DNA of 64,000 nucleotides from Phaonia tiefii (GCA_963931995.1 OZ008371.1:209307493-209371492); one strand, 5' to 3'. Counted from the stretch's first letter, positions 42,638 to 53,335 are shown. Notes: generated by a model not told the origin, from the letters alone. Translations and numbers: made by a program.

Positions 42638-43904
42638 TGCATATTTTTCCAAGAAAGGGGTATATTTAGGAATATAATTGTGAATTTGTTTCTATTATAT
42701 AAATGTATATCCGTAAGTTATTTCAACGTTAATGTAAATATGATAATGTTACAATAATACATACAATGTTTAGTCAGAATGTTCACAAAGAACATAGGGT
42801 TTCACCGAATTCGATTCATCATCATCTCTGGAAAGTCATTCATGATGGTCGAGTTTGTTTAATTTCTTATTCAGGCACCGCTTCCACGTATTTATTGGCC
42901 GTATTTGGCCTACCCCAGTTAATTTTTTTGATTTGTTAACATCTATACGCGCGCCTCTAGGGCAGTAAACTATAAATTTAATAGATACGCAAGTGTTAGG
43001 TTTGTAAGAGTAAATCATCGTTTGTTTGTTCGTTGCTTGGCAGTCGGTATTGAAAGTGATTATTGGACGATTTTCATATAATTTTCCCACGCGATTTTCT
43101 CCGGAAATTCATAGCCGATTTTATTAATTTTTGGATTAAAAAGCTAGTGCGGGTTTCGACGAAGAGTGTAGGCCAAAAATTAAGGCGATCCGATATCGGC
43201 GAGCCGAGATTTAAGTGTTTTAATTTGGAGTAATATTAAAAAAGTATTTTATGTTGATCTTCGGTTATATCGTACGAATATAACAATGTATGTATGTATG
43301 TATGTACAAGTGTCTGTTGCTTTGCATTCTTTGACTTTTGTGGGAATAAAACAAAAAGTATTGAGCAAGAAAATAATGACACATGTGCTTGCACTGGGTC
43401 TTTAAATAATTTTAAGTATTAATATTATTTAACTGTAACGTCATCATATGATTGAACGCTGTTTTTTATTTTCCAATGTAACATTTACGAATGTGTTCAT
43501 AGAAATCGAACAGGTACCGTGTAGCAAAAAGGTGTTAACACATCGCCCGTGAGTTCGAACACTCATTGGATTTTTTGCGTATATCCAGTTTAATAGGGCT
43601 GTTACTTGTGCGTTGTCTTCATTAGAAATTGTATTTGGCCAGTATTATTTACGTTCGACGATTGATTAACATATACTGACATCTTCGTCAAGCTCCAACT
43701 TATACATGCAACAGTACAAACGTCATTGCAGTTGAATATTCGTAATTTTGTCTTTTGTCCCATCCTATTAGATCTGTTAGTGGATTATTAATTACGTTCT
43801 GTGGGATTACGCATTTATTCTCAATCTTTACTCCGCATTCTCGAAGTCTGTTTAACTAGTCGATATCATGGACATACGTGATAATACATATTTCATTGAA
43901 TGGT

Positions 43905-44000
43905 GAACAAGGCTGCTCAAGAAGGTTTGTGTTTCAAGCTGCCGTGATAGTGGACCAAGGCTACTCAAGAAGGTTTGTGTTTCAATCTGCCTTGATAGTG
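43905..44000. repeat. 48-bp tandem duplication
   Basis: Two units (43905-43952, 43953-44000) share CTCAAGAAGGTTTGTGTTTC and TGATAGTG with five or so differences. In frame it would encode two 16-residue units, but the surrounding 69-codon frame looks non-coding. Confidence 0.85.
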
Positions 44001-44325
44001 GACGGTGCTTCTGCATTGGTTGTTTCCTCGTCCATAAGTAGAAGAAATAGTGTGGGGGAATTTGGCACTGGCGATTTAAAGTACTAAAAACAGTACCAAT
44101 GCAACAAATGAACAGCTGTGTCTTATTTTTTCGACTTTGTTTTGTTCGTCATCTTCATGGGCAACAACGAGCACATATACCTCACACGTGCTTTGTCAAT
44201 CACCTTACGCCAACACGCCATTCATAAACATTTTGTTTGTACTTTATTAAACCTGCTCTGTGATATCGTTTTTGTTAATCTGGACAACGAGTAACCTTGA
44301 CATCGATCCATACGAACAGCACAAG

Positions 44326-45060
44326 ATGCCGGTACAAGCAAAAATTGGACCCTCAATTCTAAACGCTGATCTCTCCGATTTGGCTGCTGAATCTCAACGT
44401 CTACTGGATAATGGTGCCGACTATTTGCACTTGGACGTTATGGATGGGCACTTTGTGCCAAACTTAACATTTGGCCATTCCGTGGTAAAGTGTTTACGCA
44501 ACAAAATTAAGACCGCCTTCTTTGAAACTCACATGATGGTCTCAAAGCCCCAACAATGGATTGAACCCATGGCCGATGCTGGCGTTAATCTTTATACATT
44601 CCATATAGAACCTGTACAGGATGAGATTGAAAGTGTGTGCCGTAAAATCCAAGAGTCTGGCATGAAGGTCGGTTTGGCCATCAAACCTGGTACTGCGGTT
44701 GAAGCTTTACAAAAGTATATGGACTTGGCCGATGTGGCCTTGGTGATGACCGTTGAGCCGGGATTCGGAGGACAATCTTTCATGACCGACATGATGTCGA
44801 AGGTAGAATGGTTGAGACAGAATTATCCCAATTTGGATATTGAAGTAGATGGTGGTGTGGGTCCTAAGACAATTGAGTGTTGTGCAAAGGTAAATGTTCC
44901 TGTATATGGGTTTGCTCTGTTTCTTATCTACATACTTGTGTTTCTTTGCTTTCAGGCTGGTGCCAACATGATTGTATCGGGAACCGCCGTGATTCAGGCT
45001 CCCAATCAGAAGGATGTCATAAATCTTCTTAAGTCAACAGTACAAAATTATAATAAGTGA
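44326..45060 (+). CDS. Rpe: ribulose-phosphate 3-epimerase
   Basis: Interconverts D-ribulose 5-phosphate and D-xylulose 5-phosphate in the cytosolic non-oxidative pentose phosphate pathway. Exon 1 is 44326-44889, intron 44890-44955, exon 2 44956-45060; 222 aa, one TIM-barrel domain of normal length. Catalytic and metal-binding residues are present: H35, D37 and M39 in LHLDVMDGHFVPN, the HMMV motif at 69-72, MTVEPGFGGQ (141-150), and D175 in EVDGGV. The ATG at 44326 is chosen because family homology starts at KIGPSILNADL; upstream in-frame residues are unrelated. The 66-nt intron is a multiple of three and lacks stops, so the unspliced frame is also open (see findings). No damage. Confidence 0.97.
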   Translation: MPVQAKIGPSILNADLSDLAAESQRLLDNGADYLHLDVMDGHFVPNLTFGHSVVKCLRNKIKTAFFETHMMVSKPQQWIEPMADAGVNLYTFHIEPVQDEIESVCRKIQESGMKVGLAIKPGTAVEALQKYMDLADVALVMTVEPGFGGQSFMTDMMSKVEWLRQNYPNLDIEVDGGVGPKTIECCAKVNVPVYGFALFLIYILVFLCFQAGANMIVSGTAVIQAPNQKDVINLLKSTVQNYNK

Positions 45061-45254
45061 TACATCGCATTTAGGATGAAAGGAAATTAACTTAATTAAG
45101 GTATGATTTTTCTTAGAATCGTCAATTCGGAAGGTTAGAGAAGGTTGTTTATACATTGGTAGTTATGTCTTAGCTTCTAAAATTAATAGATAGAAAAAAT
45201 ATGTACACGAGATTGAGTCGGTTTGGCTATCATAATTTTTTGTCTAAAATATAA

Positions 45255-45260
45255 AATAAA
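45255..45260 (+). terminator. candidate Rpe polyadenylation signal
   Basis: AATAAA 195 bases after the Rpe stop, within ATAAAATAAAAG. Plausible but unproven. Confidence 0.45.
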
Positions 45261-45428
45261 AGTAGAAATATGTTTGAAACGATTTCGTTATTTGTTGAGG
45301 CCAGTGAGTGTGATATAACTCCCATGCAATGGTTCCTTAGGGAAACACCGAAAAATATTTAAAATATAATTATTTTAAAATTGATTAGACATTCAGCCTT
45401 ATTACGGATGTCGTTGTCGTATTTCGAC

Positions 45429-46007
45429 CATAGATAAAGTAAACAAATAGATGAACCACAAGTGTTGGGAATATTTTAGTGTAATGGGTAATTTTCTAGA
45501 TGTTGAAAGCAATAAATGGGATTTTGTTTGTTCCCAAACAAAAAAGTTTTTTAGATTAAAAAGGCGTTCCGGGATATCCATCTTTGGGCGGTCTTACGGG
45601 CTTTCTCCTATTGATATCCCAACACCGGCCTCATGGCTTTGAAATAGTTTTTTATATAAGAAACAAATGCTATTCAGCCTTATTACGAATGTCGATGTCG
45701 TATTTCGACTACGACAGTTTTGTAAAAGATTAAAGGTACCACGGCAACTTTGTCTTTAATCTTTTACAAAACTGTCGTAGTCGAAATACGAGAACGACAT
45801 TCGTAATAAGGCTGATTATGTAAAATCACATAAATGTTTTCACATTTTCCATTGTTTAAATTACTTTCACAAATATTTCCCACAATTTTGAAAAAACGTC
45901 AATGAGAATTATGGGAAACTTCAGTGAAAGTGACAGTAGTACAGGACAGCACCTAGTGACCAAAGTTGACAATGGTCGCGCTATATCTAATATTTCCTTT
46001 ATCTATG
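45429..46007. mobile_element. CATAG-end element, 579 bp
   Basis: Ends CATAGATAAAG and CTTTATCTATG are exact 11-bp inverted repeats, with a perfect 8-bp target duplication ATTTCGAC (45421-45428, 46008-46015). Target length and CATAG ends match the 423-bp CATAG MITEs, but the internal sequence is different. It contains an intact hairpin MITE. A 63-codon frame at 45451 has no motif. Confidence 0.92.
45675..45814. mobile_element. hairpin MITE, intact inner copy
   Basis: 140 bp: two arms of 61 bp (CAGCCTTATTACGAATGTCG ... AAAAGATTAAAG) and their complement around an 18-bp loop GTACCACGGCAACTTTGT. Both copies are flanked by ATT on each side, which may be a 3-bp target duplication or part of the element. 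As RNA it would form a near-perfect stem. Confidence 0.92.
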
Positions 46008-46120
46008 ATTTCGACTATGACAGTATTGTAAAAGATTAAAGGTAACACGGCAACTTTGTCTTTAATCTTTTACAAAACTGTCGTAGTCGAAATACGAGAA
46101 CGACATTCGTAATAAGGCTG

Positions 46121-46424
46121 ATTATGGAAATTTTGATGTTCCTTGGATTAGTAATGTTGTAGGGGATATAGCAAAATATTATCCAATTTGAGCCGAAATC
46201 AGTAAACACATTCCCTTACTTAGTTTCATATTACATCCAATGAAGAGATAAAGAGAGATTCTAATGGGAAGAACCATTTCTTGGCCCATACCAGTCAACC
46301 CTCTCTAAAATACATGCACGAGAGATAAACTACATTTACATTTAAAAAAATTAAATTTAAAAAATATATTTCAATTAATTTATTAAATATTATTAAATAT
46401 ATTTTATGTAGTAGCTAATTGAAT
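46121..46424. other. intergenic, nothing identified
   Basis: No supported feature. Confidence 0.3.
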
Positions 46425-46560
46425 TGAATTGAATAATTTATTGAGACTTTATTGTTAATAACATTGATAATACATTAGTTTGTAGATCAAAGCCAACATT
46501 TTTGTTTGTAAAATATATTCATATGCTAACTCATACTAAATTAATATATTTCCTTTTACC
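46425..46560 (-). repeat. 3' end of a non-LTR element related to that at 36915
   Basis: TTGAATTGAATTGAATAATT then TATTGAGACTTTATTG parallels the 3' end of the 36915-41496 element (CAAATTTCAAATAATTTATT then GAGCCTTAC). Both have a 5-7 bp tandem tail next to AATAATTTATTGAG. A 5'-truncated fragment; its inner limit is uncertain. Confidence 0.5.
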
Positions 46561-47060
46561 TTTTCAGATTAACTGCTTGAATTTGGCATTTATTAAAACT
46601 AAAAGGTGGAATTATTTGATTTTGTTTTTACAAATGAATAAAAATACAGATTAAGAATTATTTTTTGTACAAAAATAAAATAGTTTTTTTTTTCGTCAAA
46701 AAACCTCATTTAAAAGTTGTCGCATGATTTATTATAAATGAATATTTTTTTAATTTCTTCAGACACAAATACACTCCATTTCACTTATTTAAAGGCACTA
46801 AAAATTCCATATTCAGCAGGCTGTATCTTTTGCAATTTGTAACCGATTGCAGAATTTTAAAATGGAAATGGAAGCCAGACATCTGGAGATATAAAAGAAA
46901 TCATGACAATAGTGGTTTCTTAACTAAAGAATTTTTTTTGAGCAATTTATAAAAAAAGTCCAAAAATGTGCTATTTTTTTGGTTCACTTGAATAAAGGCA
47001 CTTTAACTAATTTTAATTAAAAACAGTTTTTCTTGTTTTTTTTAATTTATTTAAGAGCTA

Positions 47061-49200
47061 TTAGTAATGAGTACAGCCTCCTTCGTTTTTAATAACTTCA
47101 AATATACGGGTTTTCATTGAGAGATAAAGAGAATTTATGTAATCCAACGAAATTTGATTCCCAGCATCCTTAATGGCCTGAATTAGTGACTGCTTGCCAT
47201 CAAATTGTCTACCTCCTTCATAGACCTTACGAGATACCCAACCCCAAACATTTTCGATAATGTTTAAATTAAACATCTGAAACAAGCTGAGTTGAATCAG
47301 TTTCAAATGACTCGTTCCCATTTCAAGTTCTGCCTAACATTCACAACTAATGTTTAAGCAATTACTGCTGAGGAACGATTTGAACATACAACGTAGAACT
47401 TCAATCAAAGCAACAAAAAAAACTACAAAACACGCGGTATACAAGGATCAACCACATGCTGCGTTGAGAGAAGTGTAATCGAATCATTCGAGAGCATGCT
47501 TGTGTGGCATTGCGCTCTTTCTTTCCTTCATCGTTTCAGCGCCACACTGTCAGTTGGCAGCGAGTGCAGTAGAATATTATCAATGTTATGATAGCTTGTA
47601 GCGCTTGCAGCTAACATATGTGTATCACAGTAACAAAGCACAAGTAGTAGAATATTGTGGAAAGCAATAGCAACTGTTGTGTTGTTTTAAATTAAGCATT
47701 ATACAACATTTCTGCTGTTATATACAAACATATGTATATTCTTTGCAAAGTTATTAAGCTATTTTGATGTAGTAAACATAATGGAAAAAAAGATTTCTTT
47801 AAAGTAGAAATAATATAAATATTAATTTATTATTTAATGTGGTTAACTACAAACATCTTTAAACTTAAAACATAAAAAAAACTTGGAATACTTCAAAAGA
47901 AAAATAGTACCAATAAAAAACTAATCAAAACAATTCACGTAGATCTGGAAATTAAATACAAAAATAAATATATACGTATGTATATCACATTTTCAATTCA
48001 TTTATCCATAAAATAGACTTAAAATATTATAAAAGGAAAGAAAGTTCTATGCAATAGCATATAAACATTTTAAAAAAGTATAAAAATTAATACATACACA
48101 GGCACATCAATTACTACACAGAGAGCGATGTTTTGCTATCCGCGTTCCTTCAATGTTTCATTGCCACACTGACACAGAAGGCAGCAAGTGCAATAGAACA
48201 GTGTTCATGTTATTATAGCTTGTAGCGCGAGGATAAACCATGCATAAACAACATGAGCACTATAACATAGATGTTAGTTTGATACACTTGTGAGTTGATG
48301 ATTTGCTGTGAATCAACAACTTCGTAACATTCCCTCAAAAACGAGTAATCATTCGTCAATTTTGGGTTGCTTTGGCTGTTGTTATGTTTTAGGGAAGATG
48401 TGTAGTAAAAAATGTTTACAAGTACTGTACGTATTTTGAAATGTTTTGTTTGTTAAGAAATCAAGCTGACTCGTTCTATGCTTTAGTTTAAATCTGGCGA
48501 ATAGGGTGGCCAGTCCAGTATATTAACATTTTGGCTTGCAATGAAATCCTTTACTACTCTGGGGTTGTGTATAGGGGCATTATCCTGTTGCAATATCCAA
48601 GATATGGGACCAATAACGTTTTATAGCTTGCACGAGTCATTTTTGCACTTTGAAATTCAAGATCGACGGTGCCATAGTACGTAATAGCACCCCACACCAT
48701 AACGCCGCCCTCTCGGCTGTGATGTCGTTTCAAAAAACGCAGATGATGGAAATAATAGTTGTAGCCATCAATCCCATCCAAATTAAACTTCTTCTCAACC
48801 GTAAATACAACGGTTCTCCAGTCATTTACATGACCATGTAGTCTCTTGCGAATTGAAGCCGCTTTTCCTTACGAGCTGCATTAAGTGGCGGCTTTTTTTT
48901 AATTTGAGGTATTAAAGAACAGCTCTTAATTATTCTGCGTACTGATGACTTGCTCGCTTCCACTCCAGCTTGAGCTCTTATTTTTGACAAGGATAAAGCA
49001 CAATTAGAAGCAATTCTGATGATTTTTGTTTTCTCATTCGTAGATAAAGACAATGAAATCCTTCCTTTAAAATTTTTTCCATACTCCTCGGGGTCCTTGA
49101 TGTAATTGTCGACAACTGTTGGGTTCCGTCCAATTTTTTTTAGCTATTGCGCGGTTAGAATATCCTTCAGAACGGTAAACATCGACTTTAGTTTTGCCAT
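47061..49200 (-). pseudogene. Tc1-like DD34E transposase, split and broken
   Basis: From ATG at 49200 conceptual pieces read VDVYRSEGYSNRAIAKKIGR-like residues, then SLSTNEKTKIIRIASN and GVEASKSSVRRIIKSC (two helix-turn-helix units), KEKRLQFARDYM, GGVMVWGAITYYG, then WILQQDNAPIHN with the second Asp and DWPPYSPDLN. The frame is interrupted at 48493 by a 1.2-kb insertion and resumes at 47269 with NIIENVWGWVSRKVY; Asp to Glu spacing across the junction is 34. It ends GGCTHY at 47061. Several frame shifts besides the insertion. Confidence 0.88.
47270..48485. mobile_element. 1.2-kb insertion in the Tc1-like element
   Basis: Flanked by a perfect 8-bp duplication GTTTAAAT (47262-47269, 48486-48493) whose removal restores the DLNIIEN reading. 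Ends TAAACATCTGAAACAAGCTG and complement of TAAAGCATAGAACGAGTCAG are only loosely inverted. Two direct repeats of ~100 bp lie inside (47512-47618 and 48131-48232; shared GCCACACTG, GCAGCGAGTGCAGTAGAA-like and ATAGCTTGTAGCGC). No transposase. The duplication length fits hAT or P-type; family unknown. Confidence 0.85.
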
Positions 49201-49512
49201 TTTGACTGGTAAAATGATTAAGATGTAATAAACAAACGCTCCCTACAAAACATCTTCGCTTACTCGAAAAATAATAAAGTGCCTTTATTCAAGTGAACCA
49301 AAAAAAAATAGCACATTTTTGGATTTTTTTTATAAATTGCTCAAAAAAAGTTCTTTAGTTAAGAAACCACTATTGTCATGATTTTTTTTATATCTCCAGA
49401 TGTCTAGCTTCCATTTCCATTTTAAAATTCTGCAATCGGTTACAAATTGCAAAAGATACAGGCTGCTGAATATGGAATTTTTAGTGACTTTAAATAAGTG
49501 AACCGGAGTGTA

Positions 49513-49679
49513 TTTCTTTCTAAATGTATCTTGCGGATATACTGATGGGCAATTTTAATGTGTTTATTTTTTTGTGTATGACTAATTCCATTGTAACGGG
49601 TGTGACATTGTTACTAAATATATGATTTAAATAAATAATTATTTAATTCGTAAATATTCCTCACAGTGAGTGCTATATG
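49513..49679. other. intergenic, nothing identified
   Basis: No supported feature. Confidence 0.3.
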
Positions 49680-49767
49680 CGTACACTTGGTATTGCTAAC
49701 TGGAGAAATAAAGCAAAAGATCGCACTGGTTGGCGAAATATGTTATCTTCGTTTTGTAAGGTATAGG
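49680..49767 (+). pseudogene. non-LTR ORF2 C-terminal tail fragment
   Basis: Reads RTLGIANWRNKAKDRTGWRN then ML and stop at 49767, the same tail as 2085-2276 (TNWREKAKDRTSWRNML). Nothing of the reverse transcriptase precedes it here. Followed by (AAGT)n-like bases near 49830. Confidence 0.7.
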
Positions 49768-50004
49768 ATAAGGATAAGTAAGTATCCTCCCGGGGTTGTC
49801 CCGCGGTTGTCCGAGACCGGATAAGTAAGTAAGTAAGAGTGCTATATGTATACATTTTTCTTTAAACTCATGCGTTTCAATACTGAAATATAATATAATT
49901 TAATAAAATATATTTTGTATTTCTTATGAAACATTTTACATTATGTATTTCTAACTGCAAACTTTTCGAATGTAGTGTCAATAAGAAAATTTCTTTTAAT
50001 TTGT
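49768..50004. other. intergenic, nothing identified
   Basis: No supported feature apart from short GTAAGTAAGTAAG runs. Confidence 0.3.
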
Positions 50005-50215
50005 TTTTGGTTAATGTATGAGAAATTCATACTACAATGGTTAGTTTTTGTTGGAAATAATAGAAAATTCAGTTCAACACACACTCACTGACATGACTAG
50101 TTTCGAACTCCGTGACAAGTTCATAATCAGATGCCTAACTACTGTGCCTGAATTGATACCATCGGTTTTAATCATCAATCGTATATATACAAACTTTGAA
50201 TTTGATTTTTTTTTA
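50005..50215 (+). repeat. dispersed repeat R2, copy 2
   Basis: 50044-50205 aligns with 36008-36165, and the preceding TTTTTGGTTAATGTATGAGA matches the arm of the hairpin at 36404-36518. Confidence 0.8.
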
Positions 50216-50263
50216 ATTTGTATATGATTCGGTCTACATTTGTTTTTATTAATAGATTTTTAA

Positions 50264-50296
50264 TTTATCTACGAGCTAACAGATCAGGTTTTTCTT
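50264..50296 (+). repeat. short dispersed repeat, partner at 61026
   Basis: CTACGAGCTAACAGATCAGG followed by TTTTT is repeated inverted at 61026-61056. Too short to classify. Confidence 0.6.
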
Positions 50297-50671
50297 GTTC
50301 AATTCTATAGTGAGACTAATTGCAGTTTTCGTTTACGAGGTTTGTCTTTTTCTGATTGGCCCTTTAAAAACATGGTACCTTTTAACATTAAATCGAGTTG
50401 TTCTTTAATAATTGTTCGGTTCAAGATCAATAACTATTAAAAAGTACTTTTTCTATGAAAAATAACATAAGAACTGAATCAATTCATGACATACGACTTG
50501 ATTTAGTGGAAAAAGTGTTCGAAAATGGGTTTATCGAATTTGTTCCTGCAAAAGAAGACGTGGAGGCCGTTTTATTCATGTGTCGATTGTACTTCACATT
50601 AAATAAAAAAACATTTGAATTTCCTTAACAATTAGTGTGTTTTTTGCCTTTAATCCATATCATATAAGGTT

Positions 50672-51780
50672 GTATCAAGTATAATGTGCGAAAGATTAAA
50701 ACTAATTATCGCTGACCTGATTGGACCATACCAGTGTGGCTTTAGGCCCGGAAAATCGATAACTGACCAGATTTTCATGCTAAACAAATCGACACCTTCA
50801 TCTATGTGTCGATTATAAGGCGGCCTTCGATAGCCAGATACGGGAGAAACTCTACGAAGCAATGTCTGAGCTTGTTATTCTTGCAAAACACATACGCCTT
50901 TGCAGTATGACCTTGACGAACACTAAATCATAGATTAATACTTATAGTAGATCTACTAGTTCTCCCACCAAATTTATGACATTTGGCCCGGTGTGATATT
51001 TACGTTTGATGTTGAAAATATAAGATAGGATGCTAACAATAACAGTCAATAAAAAAGTTTAAAACACATTTAAATTTCACAGTTTTTCACCAAAATGGCA
51101 TGAAAAATTAAAGCAAGAAGTTATTGTAATTCCACCTGGTGTATGTCACTTTTCGTCAACCATCTCTCTACCACACCGACCGCATCACGAAGAGTGTGAA
51201 AGGAAACGTCATATGAGACAAATGGCGGCTCTACTATAAATTTACTCTATGCACTAAATCCGCAGTGAAAGTTGGAAAGGGTCATACCGAACCTTTCGAA
51301 ATCAAGCGAGGCCTCAGGCAAGGCGACAAACTATCATGCGATCTCTTTAACATCTTAATGGAGATCATTATGAGAAAAGAAGCAGTCAATATGAATAAAA
51401 CCATCAGCAGCAAAAGTCACATGCTGCTCGCGTATGCTGATGAAATCGATATCATTGGGCGCACAATTACAGAAGTTACAGCGCTGTTTTCGAGAATTGA
51501 GAAGGAATCAGCAAAAGTGGGTCTGAAAGTAAATGTAGACAAGACAAAATTAATGGTTTCAACGAGCAGGGCCTCCACGCGATTATACCAAAGAGTGAAC
51601 GTTGAGAACCATTATAATTTCGAGGTGGTGGACGAATTTATATACCTCGTATCTGCCGTAAACAAAATCAACAACGTTAGCCTTGAGATCAAGCGGAGAA
51701 TTGTGCTTGCGAATATATGTTATTTTGGGCTAAGCAAGCACTTTAGAGATAAAGCCCTCTCTCGAGTAACAAAAGTCTAA
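50672..51780 (+). pseudogene. non-LTR reverse transcriptase relic, split by a MITE
   Basis: Reads CERLKLIIADLIGPYQCGFR PGKSITDQIF (fingers region) at 50672-50790, a degraded KAAFDS segment to 50920, then after the MITE at 50929-51251 AVKVGKGHTEPFEIKRGLRQ, GDKLSCDLFNILME, LAYADEIDIIGR, KVGLKVNVDKTKLMV and FEVVDEFIYLVSAVNKINN VSLEIKRR. The catalytic YADD is YADE here. The frame stops at 51780 just before another MITE. The palm and thumb wording matches the group whose C-terminal tails lie at 2085 and 49680; clade (RTE/CR1-like) is not certain. Confidence 0.85.
50929..51251 (+). mobile_element. CATAG MITE, copy 4 (internally deleted)
   Basis: Starts CATAGATTAATACTTATAG, ends CTATAAATTTACTCTATG. 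Perfect 8-bp duplication CACTAAAT (50921-50928, 51252-51259) inside the reverse-transcriptase relic. About 100 bp of the usual middle is missing after ACGTTTGATGTTGAAAATA. One end is of the copy 1 type, the other of the copy 6 type. Confidence 0.93.
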
Positions 51781-51791
51781 CTATACCAGAA

Positions 51792-52217
51792 AATAGAGTA
51801 ATCTCAGACTAGAGAGAATATTTGGCTCATCTGACGTTTCCTTTCACACTCTTCGTTATGCGGTCGGTGTGATAGAGAGATGTTTGACGAAAAGTGATAT
51901 ACACCAGGTGTACTTACAATAACTTCTTGCTTTAATTTTTCATGTCATTTTGGTGAAAAACTGTGAAGTTTAAATGTGTTTTAAACTTTTTTGTGGACTG
52001 TTATTGTTAGCATACATTTGTGTTGTATTTAACACAATAATTTTAACACACAAAACGAAATGCCGTTGTTGTTATTTTGTTCGTTGCTTTGAACCATTGC
52101 CTCTATCTGGTATTACTAAAGCAATTCTTTTCAACATCAAACGTAAATATCACACCAGGCCAAATGTCATAAATTTGGTGGGAGAACTATTAGATCTACT
52201 ATAAGTATTAATCTATG
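51792..52217 (-). mobile_element. CATAG MITE, copy 5 (inverted)
   Basis: Runs AATAGAGTAATCTCAGACTA to AGTATTAATCTATG, the reverse of copy 6 at 63038-63462. One terminal base is changed and no target duplication is seen. Copies 4 and 5 face each other around the 51252-51791 reverse-transcriptase piece. Confidence 0.85.
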
Positions 52218-53335
52218 ATGGCCACCTTCAATTATAAGTACATAGATTAAAATTAATTATTTCAACAAAATAATTGGAAATAACTTTGAACGAAGAAAGA
52301 GAAATTACTTTATTGCCAACGCACTTTACGTGGAAATCCCCATATGTTACCTTACCTGCATTGTCAAATAAAAATCACGGTTTGCCTTTTTTGTCTGTTT
52401 TTATTTTGTTTTTTTTTTGCAGTTTTAACATTTATGTATATGATACGTTTTTGTTTTAATTGATATATAATATGCATGTATATATAATTTACTGTTGTGT
52501 ATACTTTTTCTTTACTCATTTATTGAATACATATACATGTATATATAAGTATGTATGCATGTATAGGGTTTTGATCGTTATATACCTTTTTCCGTATAAA
52601 TTAGTGTAAGACAATTTCCTGTTCTAAATAAATATGTAAGTTTTCCAAGGGAAAATAAGCATAAGTTTCCTTTCAAAAAATTATTGAATATTTTCATAAA
52701 ATAAAATTATTGTCTTCCAGTTGTTGAGGTGAAGGAGTGGTGCGCCCGATCCTTTGCTCCTTTTAGAGTGTGAATTTGTTTTTAGGAAAAATTTTGGGTG
52801 TGCTGTATTTTAACAAGTGCTTTTTGTTTAAATATTCATGTATTTGTTGTGAGGAGAGGTTGTTGTTCTGATTTCATTTAAAAATAATTCAGCGTTTGTC
52901 TTTAGAGTTTATTAGTAGGATCATTATTTGTTTTATTTTCGGTTATATATGTAAATTGTTTTATTTTTTATTTTTATTGTAAACATTAATTTTCTAGTTT
53001 TGTTGTATAAGTGTAGTCGTTACTGTTTTTTATTTTCAACATTCGCTACAATTGTTTATTTTTTTATTTTTATTTTATAACAAATTAATTCAGTTTTTGT
53101 TTTTTTTTTTTTGACAAATTATAGTGTTTTATTATAAAAATGTGTGAAGGATATTTGATATATAAAATATAATTTCTAAAATCTGTGTATGACAATGGCT
53201 TTCTATAAAATAAAATCCCAATAATTTATTGTTCACATTAAAGTGGAATTGAATATTTTTCACTGAAAATTTGCCAGTTTAAAATCAATGTGACAGGTAG
53301 CAAATCACTCTCTTTTATAAATAAATAAAAAATAA
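52218..53335. other. T-rich sequence, no exon seen
   Basis: From 52380 the plus strand is strongly T-rich (TTTTATTTTT, TTTTTTTTTGCAG, TATATGTATG). It could be intron or a long 3' UTR; nothing decides this. Confidence 0.35.

Larger units (their letters stand above)
42459..44325. other. boca-Rpe intergenic region
   Basis: Begins with boca 3' UTR and ends with Rpe 5' UTR. An 84-codon minus-strand frame (42836-43090) has no recognised motif. At 43287-43304 there is a short (TATG)n microsatellite. At 43515-43570 GTGAGTTCGAACACTC looks like a tRNA box B without a convincing box A. No other gene supported. Confidence 0.45.
45394..46120. mobile_element. hairpin MITE (outer copy), split by a CATAG element
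   Basis: Removing 45429-46015 joins 45394-45428 to 46016-46120 into exactly 140 bp, the length of the intact copy at 45675-45814. Starts CAGCCTTATTACGGATGTCG and ends AACGACATTCGTAATAAGGC+TG. The element is almost wholly a perfect inverted repeat. Confidence 0.9.
46772..49510 (-). mobile_element. Tc1-like element with ~230-bp inverted ends
   Basis: Bounded by TA (46770-46771, 49511-49512). The first ~233 bp (46772-47005) recur inverted at 49274-49510. Each end carries two related repeats: outer TTCACTTATTTAAAGGCACT and inner GGTTCACTTGAATAAAGGCA at 46981 (inverted at 49277-49300), about 200 bp apart, an IR/DR plan again. The transposase frame (minus) is broken and split by a 1.2-kb insertion. 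Sequence differs from the 16.1-kb element. Confidence 0.92.

Noticed and set aside
42836..43090. Small minus-strand gene between boca and Rpe
   Set aside because: 84 codons, no motif, no clear start context, overlaps likely boca 3' flank; chance frame.
43515..43570. tRNA gene or SINE head at GTGAGTTCGAACACTC
   Set aside because: Only a box-B-like word is present; no box A, no fold, no SINE body.
44260..44325. Upstream extension of Rpe
   Set aside because: It would start at GTG, has no family similarity, and the ATG at 44326 aligns with the conserved N-terminus.
50650..50862. Minus-strand 70-codon frame as a gene
   Set aside because: It is the antisense shadow of the plus-strand reverse-transcriptase segment CGFRPGKSITDQIF.
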